Below are positions 1 through 6,051 of a stretch of 7,326 bases of DNA, one piece after another. Made by a program: the position numbers and the translations under genes. The stretch covers positions 1 to 7,326 of the forward strand of contig JBLRWH010000093.1 in assembly GCA_047921395.1 (NCBI GenBank), written 5' to 3'. Every line of letters starts with the position of its first letter. Position 1 is the stretch's first letter. This stretch comes from XN24 sp047921395 (GTDB taxonomy: Bacteria > Pseudomonadota > Gammaproteobacteria > Steroidobacterales > XN24). The notes beneath the pieces are model-generated. The model did not search any database. It saw only the letters and a program-made list of their open reading frames with translations, and had not been told where the DNA came from.

Positions 1-17
1 TTCGGGGCTTTTCTTTT
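1..17 (+). terminator. Right half of a probable rho-independent terminator (cut by window edge)
   Basis: The window opens with TTCGGGGC followed by TTTTCTTTT. A TTCG tetraloop followed by a GC-rich 3' arm and a T-run is the classic layout of an intrinsic terminator. The 5' arm (expected GCCCC or similar) would lie just before base 1, so it cannot be confirmed. If real, it ends the gene upstream of the NmrA-family gene and makes that gene the start of its own transcription unit. Confidence 0.4.
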
Positions 18-67
18 ACCCCTTCACCAGACTTTCATGAATAATCCGGGCTAGGAGTGGCGAGGCC

Positions 68-1018
68 ATGTCGCACCCGAAAACCATCGTCGTAGCCGGC
101 GCCACCGGCGCCCAGGGCGGCGGGCTCGTGCGCGCCATCCTGGCCAACCCGGAGAGCGGGTTCGTGGTGCGCGCCATGACGCGGAATCCGGATGCCCCGA
201 AGGCGAGACAGCTGGCCGCGCTCGGCGCCGAGGTGGTCGCCGCGGACCTGCATGATCCGCCCAGCGTCGCGCGCGCCTTCGAGGGCGCCTACGGCGCCTA
301 TCTCGTGACCTTCTTCTGGGAGCATTTCTCGCCCGAGAAAGAGCAGGCCGAGGCCTGGACGCTCGCCGAGGCCGCCAAGGGGGCCGGGTTGCGGCATGTC
401 ATCTGGTCGACGCTCGAGGACACGCGCCTCCGGGTTCCCTTGTCCGACGACCGCATGCCCACGCTGCTGGGCGCCTACAAGGTTCCGCATTTCGATACCA
501 AGGGCGCATCCGACCGTTTTTTCACCGAGCTCGGGCTGCCGACGACATTCCTGTTGACGTCCTTCTACTGGGACAACCTCATCCATTTCGGCATGGGCCC
601 CAGGCGGGGCGCGGACGGCAGGCTCGCATTCGCGCTGCCGATGGGCGACCGGAAGCTGCCGGGCATCGCCGCCGAGGACATCGGCAAGTGCGCCTTCGGG
701 ATTTTTCGCCAGGGCCCGGAGCTGGTGGGCCGGAGGATCGGCATCGCCGGAGAGCATCTCACCGGGGCCGAAATGGCAGCCCGGCTCGGTGAAGCACTGG
801 GCGAGGATGTCGATTATCACGCCGTCACGCCGGAGCAGTTCCGGAGCTTCGGTTTCCCCGGCGCCGAGGACCTCGGCAACATGTTCCAGTACAAGCATGA
901 TTTCGAGTCGGCGTTCTGTGGCGCGCGGGACCCGGCCGTTGCCCGCGCACTGAATCCGGAACTGCAGACGTTCGGGGACTGGCTGGCGCGCCACAAGGCG
1001 GAGATCCCCGTCGCCTGA
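68..1018 (+). CDS. NmrA/HSCARG-like NAD(P)-binding protein
   Basis: The product is 316 residues, the usual length for NmrA-like atypical short-chain dehydrogenases. A Rossmann fold starts at once: strand KTIVVAG and the dinucleotide motif GATGAQGG (G11, G14, G17), followed by MTRNP near residues 37-41, where the basic residue after strand 2 usually favours NADP(H). The SDR catalytic YxxxK is absent; HFDTKG at 141-146 carries the lysine kept in this family. Blocks such as GATGAQGG, RNP, HFD-KG and, near the C-terminus, TPEQF..FGFPGAEDLGNMF (254-273) and LNPELQTFGDWLARHK (295-310) correspond to human HSCARG/NMRAL1 as I remember it. That family senses the NADPH/NADP ratio rather than having a proven reaction; some bacterial relatives are quinone or aldehyde reductases. 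The protein should be soluble and cytoplasmic. The start is supported by AGGAG at 53-57 (10 nt spacing). It is transcribed towards the porin gene, whose stop is only 17 nt away. Confidence 0.9.
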   Translation: MSHPKTIVVAGATGAQGGGLVRAILANPESGFVVRAMTRNPDAPKARQLAALGAEVVAADLHDPPSVARAFEGAYGAYLVTFFWEHFSPEKEQAEAWTLAEAAKGAGLRHVIWSTLEDTRLRVPLSDDRMPTLLGAYKVPHFDTKGASDRFFTELGLPTTFLLTSFYWDNLIHFGMGPRRGADGRLAFALPMGDRKLPGIAAEDIGKCAFGIFRQGPELVGRRIGIAGEHLTGAEMAARLGEALGEDVDYHAVTPEQFRSFGFPGAEDLGNMFQYKHDFESAFCGARDPAVARALNPELQTFGDWLARHKAEIPVA

Positions 1019-1035
1019 AGCCGTGGCCAGTTGGC

Positions 1036-2175
1036 TCAGAATTTGGCGCTGAGGCGCAGGTAGAAATCGTCATCGATGCGTTCCTGCATGGCGTCATCCG
1101 GCACGTCGATCTCCTCGCGGCGCCGCAGGCGTGCCTCCACGGAGAGCGTTTTCGAGATCACCAGCTGGTAGCGGATTTCCATCAGGCGGTCGTTGTTGCG
1201 GAAGTCAGGCGAGATCAGCCAGCCCGCGCCAGCACGACCAAAGACGAACGCGATGTTGTTGTTGGGGGCGAAGTCGAACAGGTTCATGGAGAGCTGGTAG
1301 GCCCAGCCGTCGGCGCTGTTATCCTCGCCCGCATTCACGGCCGATTCCACCGGCGTATGGGGCGCGTAGCCGGCCTCGCCGCCGAGCCCGCCGCGCATGC
1401 CGTCCGTGCCGATCGGCCATTCTGCAAACAGCTTGGTCGTGAACGTCACGTAGTCCTCGCGCCGTGCTTCGCCGGGGCCGCCTGTGGCGAGCGCGTCGGG
1501 CATCCAGGTCGCGGCGAAGACGCGCTGCTTCAGCGGTCCGAGCGGCTGCGTGCTCTCGAGCGCCGCGAAGGTCGTGATGCGGCTGCTGCTGTCGTCGAAC
1601 GCCAGCGGCCCGCGCGTCGCCTGGCTGGTGCCGTTGCTGGTGGTGTTCTGCAGCACGAGGTGCGTGCGCCACGCGGGCGAGTGCGCGTATTGCAGGTGCA
1701 GGCCATCGGTCCACGTGATATCGACGTTCGGGCTGTCGTTCCGATCCAGCGACTTGGCGGCGACGCCCATCAGCTCGATCTTGCTCTGGAACCGGCCGGC
1801 GCGCAGCGACCACCGGGCGCCCTCCGGCGCATAGCGGATGAACAGTTCGTCCACGGCGGCGTCGCCGTCGTCCAGCCCGGTGCGGGTCGGCGTCCAGCCA
1901 TTGGTCCAGAAACGCGTGCGATCCTGGTCGGTCGTGAAGCGTCCCGCGACCCGCCCCCGCAGCATCCATCCGTCCGCCAGCTGCGCCTCTGCGCCGAGCC
2001 GCAACCGCAGCCGCAGCCCCTCGTCCTTCGTTTCGGTGCCGTCGCGCGCCTCACGCTCGCTGGCGTAGAAGGCCAGACGCGCGTCGCCAAACGCATTCAC
2101 GGGTGCCGCGCACAGCACGGTCGAGGGTGCGAGCACGATCGCCAGGAACGCGGCAACAGTCATTCTGGGGGACAC
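1036..2175 (-). CDS. Outer-membrane beta-barrel (porin-like) protein
   Basis: The product is 379 residues. The N-terminus has a charged tip (SPR), a hydrophobic run (TVAAFLAIVLAPSTVL) and small residues CAAPVNA, a typical Sec signal peptide with likely cleavage around residues 22-28. The rest is rich in alternating polar/hydrophobic stretches with aromatic residues (for example LRLRLRLGAEAQL, DDFYLRLSAKF), and the chain ends in phenylalanine, the C-terminal signature recognised by the BAM machinery. The layout resembles alginate-export/porin-type barrels; the permeant is unknown. I prefer the GTG start at 2175 over ATG at 2163: GAGG near 2183-2186 lies about 7-8 nt upstream of GTG, and the extra SPR residues give the signal peptide its positive charge. 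That ribosome site overlaps the stop codon of the PhzF-family gene, which ends 10 nt before. It is the last gene of the minus-strand cluster; no strong terminator hairpin is seen in the 17-nt gap beyond its stop. Confidence 0.8.
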   Translation of the reverse strand: MSPRMTVAAFLAIVLAPSTVLCAAPVNAFGDARLAFYASEREARDGTETKDEGLRLRLRLGAEAQLADGWMLRGRVAGRFTTDQDRTRFWTNGWTPTRTGLDDGDAAVDELFIRYAPEGARWSLRAGRFQSKIELMGVAAKSLDRNDSPNVDITWTDGLHLQYAHSPAWRTHLVLQNTTSNGTSQATRGPLAFDDSSSRITTFAALESTQPLGPLKQRVFAATWMPDALATGGPGEARREDYVTFTTKLFAEWPIGTDGMRGGLGGEAGYAPHTPVESAVNAGEDNSADGWAYQLSMNLFDFAPNNNIAFVFGRAGAGWLISPDFRNNDRLMEIRYQLVISKTLSVEARLRRREEIDVPDDAMQERIDDDFYLRLSAKF

Positions 2176-2185
2176 CGAGCTGACC

Positions 2186-3091
2186 TCAATCTGGAATGCG
2201 GATGGTGCCAGTGGCGACGGATACCGCCGCGCCGCCGACGCGGACCGCGGTGATCAGGCCACCGCTCAGCTCGACCTCGATGCCAATTGTACTCGGGCGG
2301 CCCATCTCGACGCCTTGCTCCACGGTCACGGTGAGGACGCCGTCCGTTGCACCGAGGCGGGGCACGAGCCACCCGGGGAACGCCGTCGCCGCCGCGCCGG
2401 TGGCGGGGTCCTCGAGGAAGCCGAGCGAGGGCGCGAACATCCTCGCCCGGTAGCGCGTGCCCTGCGGGCCATCCACGGGCGCGACGAGGTAGACCTGGTT
2501 CGCCCACCAGTCCTTCAGTATCTCGCGCCAGCGGTTCATGTCCAGCTCCGCGCGCGCCAGCGTGGCGGCATCGCGCACCGGGATGACGAGATAGGGAATG
2601 CCCGCCGATACCGCGGCGGGGCCCCACGCGCCCGCGAGGATGTCCGTGGGGCGCAGCAACACCAGGGCGGCGAGCGCATCGACGGGCGGCGGGTTGGGGC
2701 CGAGTTCCGGCAGCTTCGCCGCCCACAGCCACGCGCTGCGAAGGTGCTTCTGCTGGCGCAGGCTGACGCGCACCGGCCCGATCCCCTCGCCGAATACGAA
2801 CTCGCTCTCCGGCCAGCCTTCCTCGGCCAGTGCCAACGCTGCACCGACGGTCGGGTGGCCCGCGAAGGGCAGCTCAGTGGCCGGCGTGTAGATCCGCAGC
2901 CGGTGCGTTTCACCGCGGTTGCGCGGGGGGCGCACGAACACGGTCTCCGAGAGGTTGAACTCGCGGGCGATCCGCTGCATCTGCGCCTCGGTCAAGCCCT
3001 CGGCCTCCGGCAGCACGGCCAGCGGATTGCCGCCGTAGGCGGTGTCGGTGAATACGTCGAGTACGCGGTATTGCCGGTGGGTGCGGCTCAT
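2186..3091 (-). CDS. PhzF-family isomerase/epimerase-like protein
   Basis: The product is 301 residues from the ATG at 3091, the normal size of PhzF-family proteins (diaminopimelate-epimerase fold, two similar halves). Family hallmarks are clear: the opening VLDVFTDTAYGGNPLAV, the general acid/base glutamate in NLSETVF (E49), PFAGHPTVG (75-83, G78/H79 in the first active-site loop) and EDPATGAAA (227-235) in the second half. PhzF itself isomerises a dihydro-hydroxyanthranilate in phenazine synthesis; most relatives have unknown substrates, and no other phenazine genes are here, so I give no gene symbol. An upstream in-frame start would give 320 residues, but ATG 3091 has AGAGG at 3100-3104 with 8 nt spacing and begins the conserved region. 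Its ATG overlaps the stop of the small membrane-protein gene (ATGA at 3088-3091), implying coupled translation. Confidence 0.9.
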   Translation of the reverse strand: MSRTHRQYRVLDVFTDTAYGGNPLAVLPEAEGLTEAQMQRIAREFNLSETVFVRPPRNRGETHRLRIYTPATELPFAGHPTVGAALALAEEGWPESEFVFGEGIGPVRVSLRQQKHLRSAWLWAAKLPELGPNPPPVDALAALVLLRPTDILAGAWGPAAVSAGIPYLVIPVRDAATLARAELDMNRWREILKDWWANQVYLVAPVDGPQGTRYRARMFAPSLGFLEDPATGAAATAFPGWLVPRLGATDGVLTVTVEQGVEMGRPSTIGIEVELSGGLITAVRVGGAAVSVATGTIRIPD

Positions 3092-3351
3092 GCAGAAGGC
3101 CTCTGGTGGGGATGTCCGTGCTTGCGGTGATGCCGCCGCAGCAGCCATACGGGTACGGGCAACATCATGACGCTGCCGAGCACGACGAGCGCGATGCCGA
3201 CACCGGGGAAACGCAAGGCCACCGGTACAAGCTGCGGCCCGGTGTCGAGCAGGTCGAGCACACCGACGGCGACCAGCACCGCGCCCGCAGCGTCCAGGAC
3301 CAGCAGGCGCAAGGGAATGCGTTGCCGGTGCAGCTCGATAGTGTTTTTCAA
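3088..3351 (-). CDS. Small two-helix inner-membrane protein, unknown function
   Basis: The product is 87 residues with two hydrophobic segments, roughly 14-35 and 46-71, separated by a short loop (LDTGPQLVP). The C-terminus is a strongly basic, histidine-rich tail (LLRRHHRKHGHPHQRPSA), so by the positive-inside rule that tail is probably cytoplasmic. The pattern of two helices with GxxLVVLGSVMMLPxPxxLL is reminiscent of small DUF1418/YbjC-type membrane proteins, but I cannot assign a family with confidence. The start codon is TTG at 3349-3351: GAGG at 3359-3362 sits 7 nt upstream, and TTG overlaps the stop of the GMC oxidoreductase gene (TTGA). No good ATG exists before the second helix. The 4-nt overlaps at both ends argue that it is a real gene acting with its neighbours; it could help anchor the pathway at the membrane, which is inference. 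The His-rich tail might bind metal. Confidence 0.65.
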   Translation of the reverse strand: MKNTIELHRQRIPLRLLVLDAAGAVLVAVGVLDLLDTGPQLVPVALRFPGVGIALVVLGSVMMLPVPVWLLRRHHRKHGHPHQRPSA

Positions 3352-4865
3352 GCGCGCGCCTCGAGGAAGCGCGCCGCGACCCAGCTCGACCAGGCTGCGA
3401 TGCTCATCGATGGCGGTGCGCCCGGCGACGCGGGCAGCGCGGCCGCATCCACGACGTACAGCCCGGGGAACCCGTACACCTCGCCGCGTCCGTCAATCAT
3501 GCCCGCCGACTCGCCGGATCCTAGCACCGCCCCGCCGAGCGGGTGGACGGTGAAGGGGCGGCGCCGGGTGCGCACCGGCCGCCCCGACAGCTCGGCGATC
3601 CGGCGGAACAGCGCCTGCGTGCGCTCGTAGACGGGACTCGCATCCCGGTCGTAGCGCACCCGGAGCCGGCCGCCGCGCAACATCGCCCGGCCGTCTGCGC
3701 GATCCGCGCCCATCGCGATCAGCATCACGCCGCGGCGCAATTTTCGCCGCGCCACTTCCGGCATCGGCATGCCGTCGATACCGACCAGACCGACCGCGAT
3801 CATGAGCGGGTCACCCGGTCGCCGGTCGTCGCGCAACGCAATCGGCCCGTGGCATGGCAGGCCGCGGCTGAAGTCGGCTTCCTCGTCGTCGAGGGCCCAC
3901 CACGCGACGCAGTCCCCGTTCGTGCCGAAGCGACGCCCGAGCGCGGGCAGCCCGTCGAGGCCGCGGGCCTCGTCGCGGCTCACCAGCAGGAGGCGCAGCG
4001 TGTTCATCGTGCCGGCCGCGAGCATGACGTGCTCGGCATAAAAGGGTTCGATCCGTCCCGTGTAGAGGTTGCGGGTCTGCACGCAGTAGCGCGCGGTGTG
4101 GGTCTGGCGGCAGAGATGCACGGAGACCGCCTCGTGCAGGTCCAGTACCCTCAGGCCCCGTCGCATCGCGGGTGCGAGGTAGGCGAAGTCCAGCGTGGTC
4201 TTGGTGCCGAAACGCGAACCGAGCAGGCCGCCGTCTTTCCAGTCGGCCTCGCGCCGCCGGATGCCTTCGCCCCAGTCGATCTCGCGGCTGGTGCCGGGCG
4301 TCTCTGGAAACTGCACGGCATGCGCGGGACTCACCAGCGCTTCGCCGCCCTGCAACCAGTCCGCCTCGCGATATCGCTGCGCCGTCAGGTTGGGAATGGC
4401 GTCCTCGAGTCGCGGTGGCCGGCCGCCCATCTCGGCGATGACCCGCTGGTAGTGTGGCTCCAGGGCATCGCTCGAGACTTCCGGGTGATGGCCGTCCCAG
4501 TAATTTTCTACGCGCGGCCGCTCGTTGAGCGCCGTGTAGACGTGGCTCCCGCCGCCGACGCCGGACGAGCACAGCGCCGAGACATCGCCGGCCGAGAACG
4601 ATTCGAACAGGCCGTAGCGCGACAGCGTCAGCCCCCCGCGCGGCAGCAGGCCGCCGTTGATGCGCTTGATGCCCCCCGAGAACAGCTGCAGGCCGGAGGG
4701 GTACCGGATGCGGTTGGGGATCCCCATCGACTGGACGGGCAGCGTGTCGCGCCACGGGCCACGCTCCAGCAGCGTGACGTCCACGCCGGCCTCGGCCAGG
4801 CGTGCCGCCGCGATGCTGCCGCCGAAGCCGCTGCCGATGATCAGTACCTCGTGTACGCGCGCCAT
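3348..4865 (-). CDS. GMC-family FAD-dependent oxidoreductase (cholesterol-oxidase-like)
   Basis: The product is 505 residues, typical for GMC flavoenzymes of the cholesterol oxidase branch, which oxidise alcohol groups on sterols and other hydrophobic substrates. The FAD-binding Rossmann motif VLIIGSGFGGS (8-17; G11, G13, G16) and its acidic partner LLERG (E35) lie at the N-terminus. GVGGGSHVYTAL (102-113) matches the second flavin-contacting GMC segment. The C-terminal block has HPLGGAVLG (441-449), whose histidine corresponds to the catalytic His of cholesterol oxidases, followed by FPGLYVVDAAALPASPG (466-482). The usual catalytic Asn in the GVNP-type motif appears to be replaced by proline (GAPPSMSIA, 482-490), so activity or substrate may be unusual. 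No clear signal peptide, so probably cytoplasmic or membrane-associated. ATG 4865 is preceded by GGAGG at 4870-4874 (short 4-nt spacer). It is the first gene of the minus-strand cluster and overlaps the next gene by 4 nt. Confidence 0.9.
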   Translation of the reverse strand: MARVHEVLIIGSGFGGSIAAARLAEAGVDVTLLERGPWRDTLPVQSMGIPNRIRYPSGLQLFSGGIKRINGGLLPRGGLTLSRYGLFESFSAGDVSALCSSGVGGGSHVYTALNERPRVENYWDGHHPEVSSDALEPHYQRVIAEMGGRPPRLEDAIPNLTAQRYREADWLQGGEALVSPAHAVQFPETPGTSREIDWGEGIRRREADWKDGGLLGSRFGTKTTLDFAYLAPAMRRGLRVLDLHEAVSVHLCRQTHTARYCVQTRNLYTGRIEPFYAEHVMLAAGTMNTLRLLLVSRDEARGLDGLPALGRRFGTNGDCVAWWALDDEEADFSRGLPCHGPIALRDDRRPGDPLMIAVGLVGIDGMPMPEVARRKLRRGVMLIAMGADRADGRAMLRGGRLRVRYDRDASPVYERTQALFRRIAELSGRPVRTRRRPFTVHPLGGAVLGSGESAGMIDGRGEVYGFPGLYVVDAAALPASPGAPPSMSIAAWSSWVAARFLEARA

Positions 4866-4895
4866 TCTGCCTCCGTGGCGGGATGCGGGATCTTC

Positions 4896-4901
4896 ATTAT
4901 C
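4896..4901 (-). promoter_or_regulatory. Candidate -10 box for the minus-strand oxidoreductase operon
   Basis: Read on the minus strand this is GATAAT, five of six matches to the sigma-70 -10 consensus. It lies about 30 nt before the ATG of the GMC gene, leaving room for a short leader with the GGAGG site. No convincing -35 hexamer sits 16-18 nt upstream, so the promoter may need an activator or may lie elsewhere in the 212-nt divergent gap. Confidence 0.3.
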
Positions 4902-4932
4902 GCCCAGGCAGCAAATCCCGAGCTGTGTGAAG

Positions 4933-4946
4933 CATATACGTAAATG
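4933..4946. promoter_or_regulatory. Imperfect AT-rich palindrome in the divergent gap
   Basis: CATATACGTAAATG is a 14-bp palindrome centred on TACGTA with one mismatched pair. It lies upstream of the candidate -10 of the oxidoreductase operon, where a regulator could bind. No regulator gene is adjacent, and a palindrome of this length with a mismatch can arise by chance. Confidence 0.2.
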
Positions 4947-4996
4947 TGCCTAGGATTGGGCCGCCCCATGGCCGCTTCGACATCGTGCTGCGGCGG

Positions 4997-5038
4997 GTGT
5001 AGCAACCGCGCGCAGAGGAAAAGGACCCTGTGCTACAC
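4997..5038. repeat. Inverted repeat GTGTAGCA ... TGCTACAC upstream of the first TA pair
   Basis: GTGTAGCA (4997-5004) is the exact reverse complement of TGCTACAC (5031-5038), with 26 nt between. The right arm overlaps the extended -10 box of the antitoxin promoter, and both arms share the GTGT/ACAC words of the adjacent 15-bp palindrome. This fits two or more half-sites for the ribbon-helix-helix antitoxin. A hairpin role is less likely because of the long loop. Confidence 0.45.
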
Positions 5039-5039
5039 T
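5031..5039 (+). promoter_or_regulatory. Extended -10 promoter element of the first TA operon
   Basis: TGCTACACT reads as TGn followed by TACACT, an extended -10 box (TACACT matches TATAAT at four of six). No good -35 is visible, which extended -10 promoters tolerate. Transcription would begin around 5045-5047, inside the palindrome at 5043-5057, about 30 nt before the antitoxin ATG. Confidence 0.45.
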
Positions 5040-5042
5040 GGT

Positions 5043-5057
5043 CCCGTGTTACACGGG
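5043..5057. promoter_or_regulatory. Perfect 15-bp palindrome, probable antitoxin operator
   Basis: CCCGTGTTACACGGG has two perfect 7-bp arms around one central base. Ribbon-helix-helix antitoxins bind such short palindromes and repress their own operon. It lies immediately after the extended -10 box, over the expected transcription start and just before the GGAG ribosome site, an ideal place for autorepression. The word GTGnTACAC is repeated 16 nt upstream at 5030-5038, suggesting cooperative binding of two dimers. Confidence 0.6.
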
Positions 5058-5077
5058 AGCGACTGACGGAGTGACCC

Positions 5078-5314
5078 ATGGCCAATCTCACCCTGAGCCT
5101 GGACGACGAGCTGTTGCAGAAGGCGCGCGAAGCCGCGCTGCGCGAGCAAACCTCAGTCAACGCGCTCGTGCGGGAGTACCTGGAACGGTATGTCGATGCG
5201 CGCAGCCGGCGCATGGAGGCGCTCGATGCGCTCGATGAACTCGCTGATCGCACGCGCTCGGCCAGTGGCGGGCCCTGGTCGCGCGATTCACTGCATGAGC
5301 GCGGAGCGCGCTGA
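5078..5314 (+). CDS. Ribbon-helix-helix antitoxin (VapB-like)
   Basis: The product is 78 residues. The first half fits a ribbon-helix-helix DNA-binding fold: strand NLTLSLDD (3-10), helix LLQKAREAALREQ (12-24), turn TSVN (25-28), helix ALVREYLERYV (29-39). The polar, arginine-rich second half (40-78) would be the flexible segment that wraps and blocks the toxin. ATG 5078 is preceded by GGAG at 5068-5071 with 6 nt spacing. The stop is 3 nt before the PIN toxin start, so the two are co-translated. Together they should form a type II toxin-antitoxin complex that also represses the promoter through the palindrome at 5043-5057. The family is identified by fold pattern and context, not by a specific named homologue. 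Confidence 0.82.
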   Translation: MANLTLSLDDELLQKAREAALREQTSVNALVREYLERYVDARSRRMEALDALDELADRTRSASGGPWSRDSLHERGAR

Positions 5315-5317
5315 GCG

Positions 5318-5752
5318 ATGCGCGCATTCGTCGACACGAACCTTTGGGCGTACCGGCTCGACCGGCGCGACCCAGGTAAATCGGCGTTCATCCGTGACTG
5401 GTTGCGCAACCTGGCCGAGGCGGAAGATATCGTGATCAGCACGCAGGTCATGATCGAGTTGCGCTCGGTGCTGACGCGCAAGTTCGAACCGTCGTTGTCA
5501 CCGACAGAGACCCGCAGGGCGCTGGAGGCGCTGGCGGGCTTCGATGTCGTCTCCACCCATCCCGACATGGTGCTCGACGCGCACGAGCTCGCGGAGCGCG
5601 AGCAGCTTTCCTGGTTCGATGCCCTGATCGCAGAGGCCGCGGTCCGCAGCCGTTGCGAGGTGCTCTACAGCGAGGATTTTGGCCACGGCAGGAGCATTGC
5701 CGGCCTCAAGGTCTGCAATCCTTTTCTGCAGGCGCGTGGCGGCGAGACATGA
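5318..5752 (+). CDS. PIN-domain toxin ribonuclease (VapC-like)
   Basis: The product is 144 residues, a normal VapC length. PIN-domain acidic residues are in place: D6 in AFVDTNLWAY, E47 in VMIELRSVL, D101 in SWFDALIAEAA, and E119/D120 in LYSEDFGHG. These coordinate Mg2+ or Mn2+ for RNA cleavage; VapC toxins usually cut tRNA or rRNA and stop translation. The C-terminus ends with GLKVCNPF, the usual closing strand. It follows its antitoxin by 3 nt; GGAG at 5303-5306 is 11 nt upstream of the ATG, rather far, so translation probably depends on ribosomes finishing the antitoxin. The last bases form ATGA (5749-5752), a possible start of a 26-codon frame that leads nowhere recognisable. Confidence 0.88.
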   Translation: MRAFVDTNLWAYRLDRRDPGKSAFIRDWLRNLAEAEDIVISTQVMIELRSVLTRKFEPSLSPTETRRALEALAGFDVVSTHPDMVLDAHELAEREQLSWFDALIAEAAVRSRCEVLYSEDFGHGRSIAGLKVCNPFLQARGGET

Positions 5753-5833
5753 GTGCGGCACCGGAGAGCGTGTGGCTGAGCCGTTGCCAACCGACGCTGG
5801 CGCTGGCCTGCAAGCCGGGGTGGACCTGACTGA

Positions 5834-5974
5834 CAGCGCCGCGTTGCTGCATCCGCGGGTTGCCACGCTGCGCTCGCGATCGAGCACGGTTGCGAGTGGG
5901 TATCGCTCGACCGTGGCTTCGCTGCGCTTCCCGGCCTGTCGTTCCGCAACCTGCTGACATCGAGTCGAGCGTAA
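5834..5974 (+). pseudogene. Decayed C-terminal fragment of a PIN-domain (VapC) toxin
   Basis: The frame that ends at TAA 5972-5974 reads ALAIEHGCEWVSLDRGF (from 5870) then AALPGLSFRNLL, the recognisable last third of a VapC protein: the metal-binding aspartate is the D of SLDRGF and PGLxxRNLL is the common closing strand. In this frame it is open only from 5834, just after a TGA, and no start or N-terminal PIN half exists upstream. Text in another frame before it (LTDSAALLHPRVATL, ending near 5869) would join smoothly as RVATL-AIEHGCEW if about 5 nt (CGCTC region, 5871-5875) were removed, suggesting a frameshift as well as the loss of the 5' half. The rest of 5753-6051 holds no antitoxin or other gene that I can recognise. 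The residue is not a duplicate of the neighbouring toxins, whose C-termini read differently. Confidence 0.7.
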
Positions 5975-6051
5975 GGGTCGGCAAGTCCGGCTGCTACGCC
6001 AGCATGGCGAACAGGGCTGCCCACCTTTGTGCCGGCCGGGTGTAGGCGGAG

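Noticed and set aside
35..994. A 319-codon open frame on the minus strand
   Set aside because: It is antisense to the NmrA-family gene and has shadow-type composition with no recognisable fold.
1019..1035. A shared terminator between the convergent NmrA and porin genes
   Set aside because: Only a 4-bp AGCC/GGCT pairing can be drawn and there is no T-run on either strand.
2095..2125. A possible lipoprotein signal around the cysteine in STVLCAAP of the porin
   Set aside because: The residues before Cys (T-V-L) do not fit the lipobox; a normal signal peptidase I site is more likely.
3092..3148. An N-terminal extension of the PhzF-family protein
   Set aside because: The extra residues (MAAAAASPQARTSPPEAF) are not conserved-looking, overlap the membrane-protein gene, and the ATG at 3091 has a good ribosome site.
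3543..4943. A 466-codon open frame on the plus strand
   Set aside because: It is antisense to the GMC oxidoreductase, rich in R/A/P/V/H as expected from GC-rich shadow frames, and shows no domain motif.
5750..5830. A 26-codon gene starting in the ATGA overlap after the first toxin
   Set aside because: No recognisable motif, ends at a TGA, and it overlaps the region that looks like pseudogene debris.
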